Source: Arsenophonus sp031446145 (GTDB taxonomy: Bacteria > Pseudomonadota > Gammaproteobacteria > Enterobacterales > Enterobacteriaceae). Taken from it: a DNA stretch of 64,000 bases. A model generated the notes under the pieces. The model worked only from the letters and a program-made list of their open reading frames with translations. It made no database searches and was not told the DNA's origin. Shown piece after piece: positions 29,353-37,962 of this stretch; positions within the stretch are counted from its first letter, which is position 1, and each line of letters begins with the position of its first letter. The stretch is from positions 806,001 to 870,000 of the forward strand of contig CP132903.1 in NCBI GenBank assembly GCA_031446145.1, written 5' to 3'. The position numbers were made by a program, and so were the translations under genes.

Positions 29353-30462
29353 TTATATCCCATTTTGAATACGTTCGTCAATAACACCACCACCTAAACA
29401 AATTTCATTATTATATAAAACAGCAGATTGACCTGGTGTTACTGATTCAATTGGATAGTTAAATTTTATGGCTATTTTTCTATTATCAAATTGAATAATT
29501 TTACAAGGAACATCTTTCTGACGATATCGTGTTTTAACTGTATATTGATTTTTTATATTTTCTATTTTTGGAGTTATCCAATGAATATTATTTATAATAA
29601 GTCCCTTTGATAACGCACGCGGATGGTTATGTCCTTGTGCCACAATTAACATATTATTTTTTATGTCTTTATCAACCACGTACCAAGGATTTTTATTAGC
29701 TTCTTTAAGACCACCAATCCCTAATCCTTTACGTTGGCCCAACGTATAATATATTATGCCCGGATGGTTTCCTAATATTTTGCCATCAACAGTAACAATT
29801 GGTCCTGGTTGGCTAAATAAATATTTAGAAATAAAATCACAAAATTTTTTTTTACCAATGAAACAAATTCCAGTTGAATCTTTCTTTTTAGCAGTAACTA
29901 GACCGATGTTTTCAGCAAGATAACGAACTTCTGATTTTTTAAGCTCACCGATTGGAAAAATATTTTTTTCTAATTGTTTTTGATTAAGAGTATACAAAAA
30001 ATAACTTTGATCTTTATTTTTATCATTAGCACGTAATAATTGGTAAGACCCATTAATTTTCCGAATTCTTGCATAATGACCAGTAGCAATATAATCTGCT
30101 GATAAATTTTGTATAGCAAATTTTCTAAATACTTTAAATTTTATTTCTTGATTACATAAAATATCTGGATTTGGAGTACGTCCAATTTTATATTCATTTA
30201 AAAAATGTATAAAAACATTATTCCAATATTCTGTTGCAAAATTGACAGTATATAGTTTTATATTAATTGTATCACAAACAGATTGAGCATCTGCAAGATC
30301 ATTGGCTGCCATACAATATTTTTCAGTATCATCTTCTTCCCAATTTTTCATAAATAATCCAGCAACTTGATATCCCTGTTTTTTTAGTAAATAAGCAGAT
30401 ACCGATGAATCTACACCACCAGACATAGCAACAATAACTTTTTTTGAACAATTTATTGACAT
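29353..30462 (-). CDS. mnmA: tRNA-specific 2-thiouridylase MnmA
   Basis: 369 residues (E. coli 368). It inserts sulphur at position 2 of U34 in tRNAs for Lys, Glu and Gln, using sulphur relayed through the Tus proteins. Motifs are the ATP-pyrophosphatase loop MSGGVDSSVSAYLL (13-26) and FMKNWEEDDTEKYCMAANDLADA. The two catalytic cysteines, Cys103 (NPDILCNQEIKF) and Cys200 (GICFIG), match E. coli Cys102 and Cys199. The C-terminal beta-barrel ends with GGGVIDERIQ. Confidence 0.97.
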   Translation of the reverse strand: MSINCSKKVIVAMSGGVDSSVSAYLLKKQGYQVAGLFMKNWEEDDTEKYCMAANDLADAQSVCDTINIKLYTVNFATEYWNNVFIHFLNEYKIGRTPNPDILCNQEIKFKVFRKFAIQNLSADYIATGHYARIRKINGSYQLLRANDKNKDQSYFLYTLNQKQLEKNIFPIGELKKSEVRYLAENIGLVTAKKKDSTGICFIGKKKFCDFISKYLFSQPGPIVTVDGKILGNHPGIIYYTLGQRKGLGIGGLKEANKNPWYVVDKDIKNNMLIVAQGHNHPRALSKGLIINNIHWITPKIENIKNQYTVKTRYRQKDVPCKIIQFDNRKIAIKFNYPIESVTPGQSAVLYNNEICLGGGVIDERIQNGI

Positions 30463-31445
30463 TTTATTTCTCTTATTAAATTTATAAAAAATAAATTATT
30501 TTTATACTAAAAAAAGTTTTTTATTAAAATCGCATAATAAATATTAAATAATTAGAATTATTTTATTTTTTGCAAATATATTGATCATTTTTTATGATTA
30601 CTTTTTTAAATTATAAATTATTCTGATTAAATAAATATTTTAATATTTATATTTATATGTTTTAAATATAAATTTTTAATTATTTATAATAAATAATATT
30701 ATGATTAGAATTATTTTTTTTAAATTTATATAATATTAAATTTTTAATATTTTAAAAAAGTATGCATGTTATTTTTGAATCATATATTGATAATTATATA
30801 TATTCAAGATTTCTTTTAGCAAAAGAAATGCAATTATTTTTTTAACAATAAAATAATTTAGAAAATTATCCATTTTTTATAATAAAAAATTTGATTTATG
30901 AATGAAATAAAAATTATTAATATATCTAGATAAAATGTTTTATTGATATACGTTTAAGAAAACTTAATGTGAAAAATATGTTATATTATAATAAATAATA
31001 AAAAGATACAAATAATAGAATAAGTATTTATAAATATTTAAAATAGATTGAACAGTTAAATTAATAATCATTTATGTATCGTACTATATATATATAATAA
31101 TTAAAAATTGCTATTTATTATGTAATAATTTTATATTATTATATAGTTTCTTAATAAAAAAATAATCTTTTATAAAAAGAGTACATATAATTAAAGTTTT
31201 TAAAATAATTTTTATGATATACTTTTAAAGTATACATTTTTTTAAAAATATTTAGAGTAAAATATTTTTTATTGAAATGATATTTTTATGTGCTAAATGT
31301 TTTATAAAAATATTTAACTATAAATAAAACATATATTTTTAGTTGATATAAAATCTTTTTTTGTTATTATCTTAATTTTTTAATTTATGTAAAATAAAAA
31401 ATATTTATATCAGAAAATAAGTTTATAGTATAATGAGAAAAAATT
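30463..31445. other. Spacer between mnmA and rplY; likely rearrangement junction
   Basis: Nearly 1 kb of A/T-rich DNA with no ORF. E. coli has nudJ upstream of mnmA and radD upstream of rplY; neither is seen. The flanking genes come from separate regions of the E. coli map, so an ancestral breakpoint probably lies here. The promoters of both divergent genes must also be inside. Confidence 0.5.
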
Positions 31446-31727
31446 ATGTTAATTATTCATGCAGATATTCGCGTAAATAAAGGTACAGGTGCAAGTCGAT
31501 CTTTACGCAAGAAAAATAAATTACCAGCTATTCTTTATGGTGATAAGAAAGAAACAACTGTTATTGAACTTGATCACAATGAAATTTTTAATCAGGAAAA
31601 AAAAATAGAATTTTATGATCTTTTAGTTTTAGTCATTAATGAAAATAAAATTAAAGTTAGGGTACAGGCGTTACAGCGTCACCCATTCAAACCTAAACTA
31701 ATACACATCGATTTTTTTCGAGTTTGA
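31446..31727 (+). CDS. rplY: 50S ribosomal protein L25
   Basis: 93 residues (E. coli 94), the short L25 form without the Ctc C-terminal domain. It binds 5S rRNA in the central protuberance. Conserved segments are GTGASRSLRKKNKLPAILYG and VRVQALQRHPFKPKLIHIDFFRV. It stands alone; tRNA-Pro comes 475 bases downstream, and yejK, yejL and yejM, which lie between them in E. coli, are gone. Confidence 0.95.
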   Translation: MLIIHADIRVNKGTGASRSLRKKNKLPAILYGDKKETTVIELDHNEIFNQEKKIEFYDLLVLVINENKIKVRVQALQRHPFKPKLIHIDFFRV

Positions 31728-32202
31728 TAACTTATAAATTTATGTAATAAAAAATTGATTAAAATGTTTCAAAAATTCTATTTGTTATTAAAAGATTACA
31801 GAATTTTATTAAAAAATACATCTATATTTTTAATATTATGTCTTTAAAACGTATTTTAAAATGACGATCTATTTTTAATAACATAAAAACAGTTTTTAAG
31901 TAAAATTGCTCTTTTTTAAAGTACAATAAAACAAAAAAGTATATAATTAGTAATGAGTAATGTATAAAAATGTTTTTATAATATTTATATTTAAAAATTT
32001 TTATATATTTAAGATATTTTATATCAAATAGTACATTAAAATTATTTATCAACAAGAAATAACAAACAGTGTAAAAAATAAATAAAATTATATAATTTAA
32101 AATTAAATATTTTACAGAAGTTACCACATAATAACATTAAAATTTTTTTTAAAAAAAATAAAAAATATTTCGAATATAGCAGAATTGTATTATTGTAAAT
32201 AT
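31728..32202. other. Spacer between rplY and tRNA-Pro (lost yejKLM)
   Basis: 475 bases with no plus-strand gene. Two minus-strand open frames (about 31822-32236) are extremely Phe/Leu/Ile/Lys/Tyr-rich, overlap each other and the tRNA, and look like chance reading of A/T DNA. The E. coli genes yejK, yejL and yejM are absent. Confidence 0.55.
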
Positions 32203-32279
32203 CGGCATGTAGCGCAGACTGGTAGCGCTCCGTCATGGGGTGTCGGAGGTCAGAGGTTCAAATCCTCTCATGCCGACCA
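32203..32279 (+). tRNA. proL: tRNA-Pro (anticodon GGG)
   Basis: 77 bases including encoded CCA. The acceptor stem CGGCATG pairs with CATGCCG. The D arm contains AGCGCAGACTGGTAGCGCT and the T arm is GAGGTTCAAATCCTC. The anticodon arm CCGTC-ATGGGGT-GTCGG has the T-T mismatch also found in E. coli proL, and the anticodon is GGG. It lies near rplY, as in E. coli. Confidence 0.97.
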
Positions 32280-33253
32280 TTAACGGTGTTTCATTATATA
32301 ATTCTTATTTTCTATAAATCATTATTAAAAAATAAAACCATTTCTCTTGATTGTTATATAAAAGATAAAAAGATTTATCTCGTAAGAGAATATGATAAAT
32401 TATATTTTTTAAGAATAAAAATAATCAAAGATAAAAATATTTTTTATGTTTATAAAATTATTACTTTGAATTTTAAAAAATTATTTTAAAAAATTTCATC
32501 TTAAATTCTAATTTTTAATCAGTTACGGCGGTAATATTTAATAACATTATAAATGTAATAAAAATAACGATTTTGCAATATATTGCATATTTTAATCATT
32601 ATCAGAAAAATATATAATATTTATTGAAATTTAATGCACTCTTATCATTTTTATATGTCATGTTTTTATTTTTTGCTGATATGTAATTTAATATACTTTG
32701 TCTAAATTAATAAAATTTTAATTTTATTAATTTGCAATATTTTTATTTTAGATAATGAATTACATTATTGGTATTGTTTATTTTTAAAAATTTTGTAAAC
32801 ATTTACTAAAAAATATTAAATAGCAATTATTTTTTTTCATATTAGTATTCTTAAATATATTAGTATATAAATTTACAATAAAAAACAAATTGTTTTTTGT
32901 AATTTTTTATAAAAAATAATTGTTTAATCTTAAATATTTATTGATATCACATGTATAAAAAATAAATATAATAATGTATATTAAAATTATCATTGATAAT
33001 ATTAATAAAATTCATAATTTTTCTAAATTATTAGAAATATTTTTTATTGAATAATATTTTTTTAATCTTTTGTATAAAACTTATAAAATAATATTTATTT
33101 CATTAATAATCATCAATTAATTATTAAAGCATATTGTATATTTAACAAAATATAATTTAAAAAAATGATTAAAAATGCTATTTTTAGAAAAATATTTTCA
33201 ATAAAAAGTTATTTATATTAAATAATCTGTATCTTAATATTTGGAGCGTTAGA
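32280..33253. other. Spacer between tRNA-Pro and lysP
   Basis: About 970 bases of A/T-rich DNA. The open frame running out of the tRNA (to 32489) is not a gene. A small GC-containing patch (GTTACGGCGGTAA near 32521) has no clear assignment. The lysP ribosome site GGAG is at 33243-33246. Confidence 0.5.
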
Positions 33254-33271
33254 ATAAAATTACATCGAGAA

Positions 33272-34702
33272 TTGAAAGCACGTCATTTAACAATGATAGC
33301 TATTGGTGGTTCTATTGGTACCGGGTTATTTGTGGCTTCTGGAGCTACTCTTGCTCAAGCTGGACCAGGTGGAGCTGTATTAACCTATCTAGTTATTGGT
33401 GTTATGGTTTATTGTTTAATGACTAGCTTAGGAGAATTGGCAGCTTATTTACCAGTTTCAGGATTATTTTCTATTTATGGTTCTCGATACGTCGATGAAA
33501 GTTTTGGTTTTGCACTTGGTTGGAATTATTGGTATAACTGGACTGTAACTATAGCAGTTGACTTAGTAGCTGCTCAATTAGTGATGGAATATTGGTTTCC
33601 TAAAATTGATGGTTGGATTTGGAGTACCATTTTTCTTTCTATTATTTTTGTGCTAAATTTTATTTCTATAAAAGGATTTGCTGAAGCAGAATATTGGTTT
33701 TCTTTAATAAAAATCATTACTGTTATGATTTTTATTATGATAGGTATATTAATGATTGCAGGTATTTTAAAAGGAGGAGAAAATACGGGATGGTATAATT
33801 GGAAAATAGGTAAAGCGCCTTTTGTTGGTGGTTTTTCATCCATGATCGGAATTGCTATGATTGTAGGTTTTTCTTTTCAAGGTACTGAATTAATTGGTAT
33901 GACAGCTGGTGAATCTAAAAATCCCAGCAAAAATATTCCTAAAGCAGTAGGACAAATTTTTTGGAGAATTTTATTATTTTATGTTTTTGCCATATTAGTT
34001 ATGAGTTTAATTATTCCATACATGGATTCACGTTTATTACGAAATGAAATTATTGGTATCAGCATTAGTCCTTTTACACTAGTTTTTGAAAATGCAGGAT
34101 TATTATCGGCAGCTATTATAATGAATGCAGTTATTTTAACAGCAATATTATCTGCTGGTAATTCAGGTATGTATGCTTCTACTAGAATGTTATATACATT
34201 AGCAAAAGAAGGAAAAGCACCAAAAATATTTTCACAATTATCTTCTAAAGGAATCCCACGTCATGCCTTAATTGCTAATACTTTCGTTAGTGGTCTTTGC
34301 TTTTTAAGTTCCATGTTTGGTAATCAAGTTGTTTATTTGTGGTTATTAAATATTTCAGGAATGACTGGATTTATAGCTTGGATAGGTATTGCAATTACTC
34401 ACTACCGCTTCCGTAAAGGTTATATTTCACAGGGAGAAGATTTAAATAAATTACCGTATCGTTCAAAATTTTTTCCCTTTGGACCAATTTTTGCTTTTTT
34501 TCTTTGTTTATTTATTATATTATCACAAAATTATCAAGCATTTTTATCTGAGAAAATTGATTGGTATGGTATTATTACAACGTATATCGGTGTTATTTTA
34601 TTTTTAATAATATGGTTTTCTTATAAAATTATTAAAAAAACACGTTTTATTCATTATCAAGAAATGGATTTTCCTGAATATAATGAAAAATTTTTTAAGT
34701 GA
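33272..34702 (+). CDS. lysP: Lysine-specific permease LysP with altered start codon
   Basis: About 476-482 residues (E. coli 489), an APC-superfamily lysine:proton symporter with twelve membrane helices. It is almost colinear with E. coli LysP: LKARHLTMIAIGGSIGTGLF, ESFGFALGWNYWYNWTVTIAVDL, GFSFQGTELIGMTAGES and GNSGMYASTRMLYTLAKEGKAP. There is no ATG at the N-terminus. The homologous frame extends upstream through LHRE to an ATA codon at 33254, seven bases after GGAG; the listed TTG at 33272 lies 25 bases from that site. The ATG has probably mutated to ATA, so initiation may be weak. No sign of internal decay. Confidence 0.93.
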   Translation: MKARHLTMIAIGGSIGTGLFVASGATLAQAGPGGAVLTYLVIGVMVYCLMTSLGELAAYLPVSGLFSIYGSRYVDESFGFALGWNYWYNWTVTIAVDLVAAQLVMEYWFPKIDGWIWSTIFLSIIFVLNFISIKGFAEAEYWFSLIKIITVMIFIMIGILMIAGILKGGENTGWYNWKIGKAPFVGGFSSMIGIAMIVGFSFQGTELIGMTAGESKNPSKNIPKAVGQIFWRILLFYVFAILVMSLIIPYMDSRLLRNEIIGISISPFTLVFENAGLLSAAIIMNAVILTAILSAGNSGMYASTRMLYTLAKEGKAPKIFSQLSSKGIPRHALIANTFVSGLCFLSSMFGNQVVYLWLLNISGMTGFIAWIGIAITHYRFRKGYISQGEDLNKLPYRSKFFPFGPIFAFFLCLFIILSQNYQAFLSEKIDWYGIITTYIGVILFLIIWFSYKIIKKTRFIHYQEMDFPEYNEKFFK

Positions 34703-35188
34703 TTTTTAAATGATTTTTTGAATTTTTATTATAAAAATTAATAAAACATATAAAAAAATGTTTTTTATGCAAATTTTTATTCATGATAAAATAAACATAT
34801 AAATAATAATAACATAATATAATTAATTTATACTAGTATATTTTTTCACTAAATAAAAATCTTTGATTATCATATAAATAATAGATTTTTGTTAAAATTA
34901 AAACTAAAGTTTCTCAAACATTTTATTAAGAATCGAGACATTAAAATTATAATATTTTTTAAATAAATTAATAATTACGTAAAAATTAATTTATTTCTTG
35001 TTTTATATTTTTTAAGTTTCAATAAGAATTAAAAATAATGTTTAGTAATTGTATATGTTTTCTATTAATTATTTTATTTTTGTAAATATAACAAAAATTA
35101 TTATAATTTTTTCTCTTTAAAAAAATATATAAAAGTATTTTGCTTTAAAATCAAAATAAATTTTTTGATTTAATTATTTTAAAAAATA
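34703..35188. other. Spacer between convergent lysP and sbcB
   Basis: 486 bases with no ORF. A weak A/T hairpin AAAACAT (34743-34749) with ATGTTTT (34758-34764), followed by TT, may end the lysP transcript. Nothing else stands out. Confidence 0.45.
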
Positions 35189-36616
35189 TTAATTAGTAAT
35201 TTGATTTACATATTTAACAAGTTCTTTTAAGTAATTACATATTTTTTTATTATCGATATATATCAAAAATAATTTATCTATATATTGTAAATATTTGTTG
35301 ATTGTTTCCTTGTTTAATATATTCTCTCGATGAGATAACCAAGTCAATTGCTCTTTTTTTGTAAGAGTATCAGGATAATTTCTACTACGATAACGAAAAA
35401 ATAATTGACTTATTCGTGGATCATCAAAATTTAAATTTAATTTTGATAAATCTTTTGATAAAGTGTGAGTTATAATGTTCATTTTTAAACGATCTTCACT
35501 ACTGAAAAAACCTGCATACAATTTATGATCGACATCAACATTAGGTTCATGCAAAAATTTTTTTTGAGATAAAAAATGAGTGATCTTATATTGAATTGTC
35601 CTGTCTTTTCTTAATTTTTTCCAATTATTCATACAATGATTAATATCTAGTGATATACGTTTTAAATCTATAGATTTTAATAAGTTAATTGGTGCTAAAA
35701 TAGGACATTTATTGATATTGATTAATTGAATATTTTTTGTATATTTATTACTTATTTTAAATTTCAGTGGATCGTACTCGTACTCTTGTAATATATTGCT
35801 GTTTGATTTTAAGAATTCATTGATATCTCCTGCAAGATCATAAGCAAAAAAAACATTTTTGTTGTGGGGATGCCAAGCAAGTGGGGCAATTATGCTAATA
35901 TTTGATTTCGTTGCTCCGAATATACTGGAAATATAAATTAATGGTGTCATGTCAACACAATTAATTAATTTCATAATTTTATGCTTTTTTCTTAGTTTAA
36001 AAAAATAATTAAATAAACGCGGTTGTGCTTTTTTTATTAATTTTGCTATTTCTATAGTAGCTAAAACATCTCCTATGGCGTTATGAGCATTTAAATGCCG
36101 AACGTTATTAATATTTGTTAAATCTTCTAATTTAAAACTAGGTAGTCCATTATTATGAGGCCAATAAATTCCATTAGGACGTAAGGCATAACAAGCTCGC
36201 AACACATTTATTAAATCCCAACGTGAATTGCCTGATTTCCAAATGTAATCATATGGATCATAAAAATTTCTATAAAATATATATCGGCTTACTTCATCAT
36301 CAAATTGAATATTATTATAACCAAGAATACAAGTATTACCTATACTGAAAATAGAATAAATATGTTTAGCGAATTCAGCTTCATTCACTCCATGAGCTAT
36401 TGCATATTGTGGTGTAATACCATGAATAATAACTGCTTCAGGTTCTGGAAGATAATCATTAGCAGGAGAACAATAAAAAATTTGTGGTTCGTTAATAACA
36501 TTAAAATCGGCATCTGTGCGAATGCTTGCAAATTGCGCTGGTCTATCAAGAGCAGGATTTTTTCCAAATGTTTCATAATCATAAAATAAAAATGAGAATT
36601 TCTGTGCATCAATCAA
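35189..36616 (-). CDS. sbcB: Exodeoxyribonuclease I
   Basis: 475 residues, the E. coli length. A 3'-to-5' single-strand DNA exonuclease of the DEDDh family, used in mismatch repair and in removing recombination ends. Exo motif I is FLFYDYETFGKNPALDRPAQFASIRTD (starting near residue 9; Asp13 and Glu15), and exo III is LNAHNAIGDVLATIEIAK. The C-terminal SH3-like and helical parts are present. The only plausible starts are TTG 36616 and an adjacent ATT; no ATG exists before the conserved region. tmaR lies divergently upstream, near as in E. coli. Confidence 0.94.
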   Translation of the reverse strand: MIDAQKFSFLFYDYETFGKNPALDRPAQFASIRTDADFNVINEPQIFYCSPANDYLPEPEAVIIHGITPQYAIAHGVNEAEFAKHIYSIFSIGNTCILGYNNIQFDDEVSRYIFYRNFYDPYDYIWKSGNSRWDLINVLRACYALRPNGIYWPHNNGLPSFKLEDLTNINNVRHLNAHNAIGDVLATIEIAKLIKKAQPRLFNYFFKLRKKHKIMKLINCVDMTPLIYISSIFGATKSNISIIAPLAWHPHNKNVFFAYDLAGDINEFLKSNSNILQEYEYDPLKFKISNKYTKNIQLININKCPILAPINLLKSIDLKRISLDINHCMNNWKKLRKDRTIQYKITHFLSQKKFLHEPNVDVDHKLYAGFFSSEDRLKMNIITHTLSKDLSKLNLNFDDPRISQLFFRYRSRNYPDTLTKKEQLTWLSHRENILNKETINKYLQYIDKLFLIYIDNKKICNYLKELVKYVNQITN

Positions 36617-36896
36617 AATATTTTTCCATTTTTATGATTAAATATATTATTTAATACAATTTTTTATTATTATGATTTTTTATCTCAAAAATGTAAACCA
36701 TAACTATTTTAGTTAGTAAGCAAAATATATGAATATTAAAAAATATAATAATAAGATCGTAAATTATTTTTAATATATACTATTAATGTAAGATTAAATG
36801 TTTAAAATCATAACATCAGAGATAACAAAAATATATGTATTTTATTAAAAATTTTATATTTTTTTGTAATATATATGTTGTATAAAAGGTATGAAA

Positions 36897-37220
36897 ATGA
36901 CAAATATAAATAAGCAGTCATTCAAAAACGTATTGGAGTTTGTACGTATGTTTCGTTGTAAAAATAAAATTAAACGTGAATTAATAGATAATGAAAAAAA
37001 AATTAGAGATAATAAAAAAAGAGTATTATTATTAGATAATTTAAATGAGTATCTTAAAGAAGGGATGACTATTCAAGAGATTAGAGCAATAATTTTCAAT
37101 ATGCGTAATGATTATGAAGATCGTATTGACGATTATAATATCAAGAATGCAGAATTATCAAAAAAACGTCGAGAATTATTACAAAAATTAAAAACAATAG
37201 GTGATCAAAATGAAGAATAA
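36897..37220 (+). CDS. tmaR: PTS system regulator TmaR (YeeX)
   Basis: 107 residues from ATG 36897, which is seven bases after AAAAGG; ATG 36891 (109 residues) is too close to that site. A coiled-coil protein that gathers at one pole in E. coli and sequesters PTS enzyme I, controlling sugar uptake. The blocks VLEFVRMFRCKNK, EKKIRDNKKRVLLLDNL and NDYEDRIDDYNIKNAELSKKRREL are conserved. The tyrosine matching the phosphorylated Tyr72 of E. coli is kept (in NDYED). Its retention with treB suggests a working PTS. Confidence 0.92.
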   Translation: MTNINKQSFKNVLEFVRMFRCKNKIKRELIDNEKKIRDNKKRVLLLDNLNEYLKEGMTIQEIRAIIFNMRNDYEDRIDDYNIKNAELSKKRRELLQKLKTIGDQNEE

Positions 37221-37962
37221 GGTTTCTTAAAATAATTTTTGCAATTACTTAAATAAGTAAAGTTTTATTTAATTATTTAAAAATATCAAAATAAATTTTG
37301 AACAGTATTTTAGATAAACAATATTTTTTATAAAATATCAAGTTATTTTTTTTAGATAATATAAATTACTTACCCGAAATTTTTATTTGCATATAAAATA
37401 TTTTATATAAAATATTAATTTTACAAAATTTATTTGATAATAATATTATTTTTAATATTTAAACGATGAGTATTTTTATAATGATAAAAATTATATAGGT
37501 AATTTTAAAAACAATCTTATATTATAAAAATTTAATATATCGTTAACAATATATTATTTAACTATATCTGCGTCAGCTGGCTTTTTCAAAATAAAAGAAA
37601 AATTAACCTCTTTTTTCATGTAAAAAACAATTTTAAAAATCTAATTTTTGGTAATGATATTTTTCTTCTCTAAAAGAAAAGCTAAATATAATGTATTTAT
37701 CTAAAGTTATATTTGTGATATTTATTTGCGATTACTTTTTTAAAATTAATATTATTTTTTATCAAAAAATAATTTATTTTAATTGCAATTGATTTTTGTT
37801 TTCTATAATATTTTTGTATTTTTGCAAAAAAAGCAATCTTTTAAAAGATTATAGAAATATTTTACAGATTTATGATATTATAGTTATAATTTCTTTTGAT
37901 TTAATTATTTGATTAACTGATCTTTTTTCTTTTTTTTGATTTTTTAAATATATCATCATATT
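37221..37962. other. Spacer between tmaR and rne 3' end
   Basis: 740 bases. One less A/T-rich patch at 37554-37619 (minus strand) reads ATG plus 20 codons ending KKPADADIVK, without a match I can name; it may be a gene tail. A short hairpin AATCTT/AAGATT near 37832 may relate to transcript ends. flgL, downstream of rne in E. coli, is absent. Confidence 0.45.

Noticed and set aside
31822..32236. Two overlapping minus-strand open frames between rplY and tRNA-Pro
   Set aside because: Very low-complexity Phe/Leu/Ile/Lys/Tyr composition, mutual overlap and overlap with the tRNA indicate chance.
32235..32489. Open frame of 84 codons starting within tRNA-Pro
   Set aside because: Its first codons are the tRNA itself and the rest is Lys/Ile/Leu/Phe/Tyr-rich readthrough of A/T DNA.
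36305..36612. Open frames on both strands within the start of sbcB
   Set aside because: They lie in other frames of the conserved exonuclease domain of sbcB.
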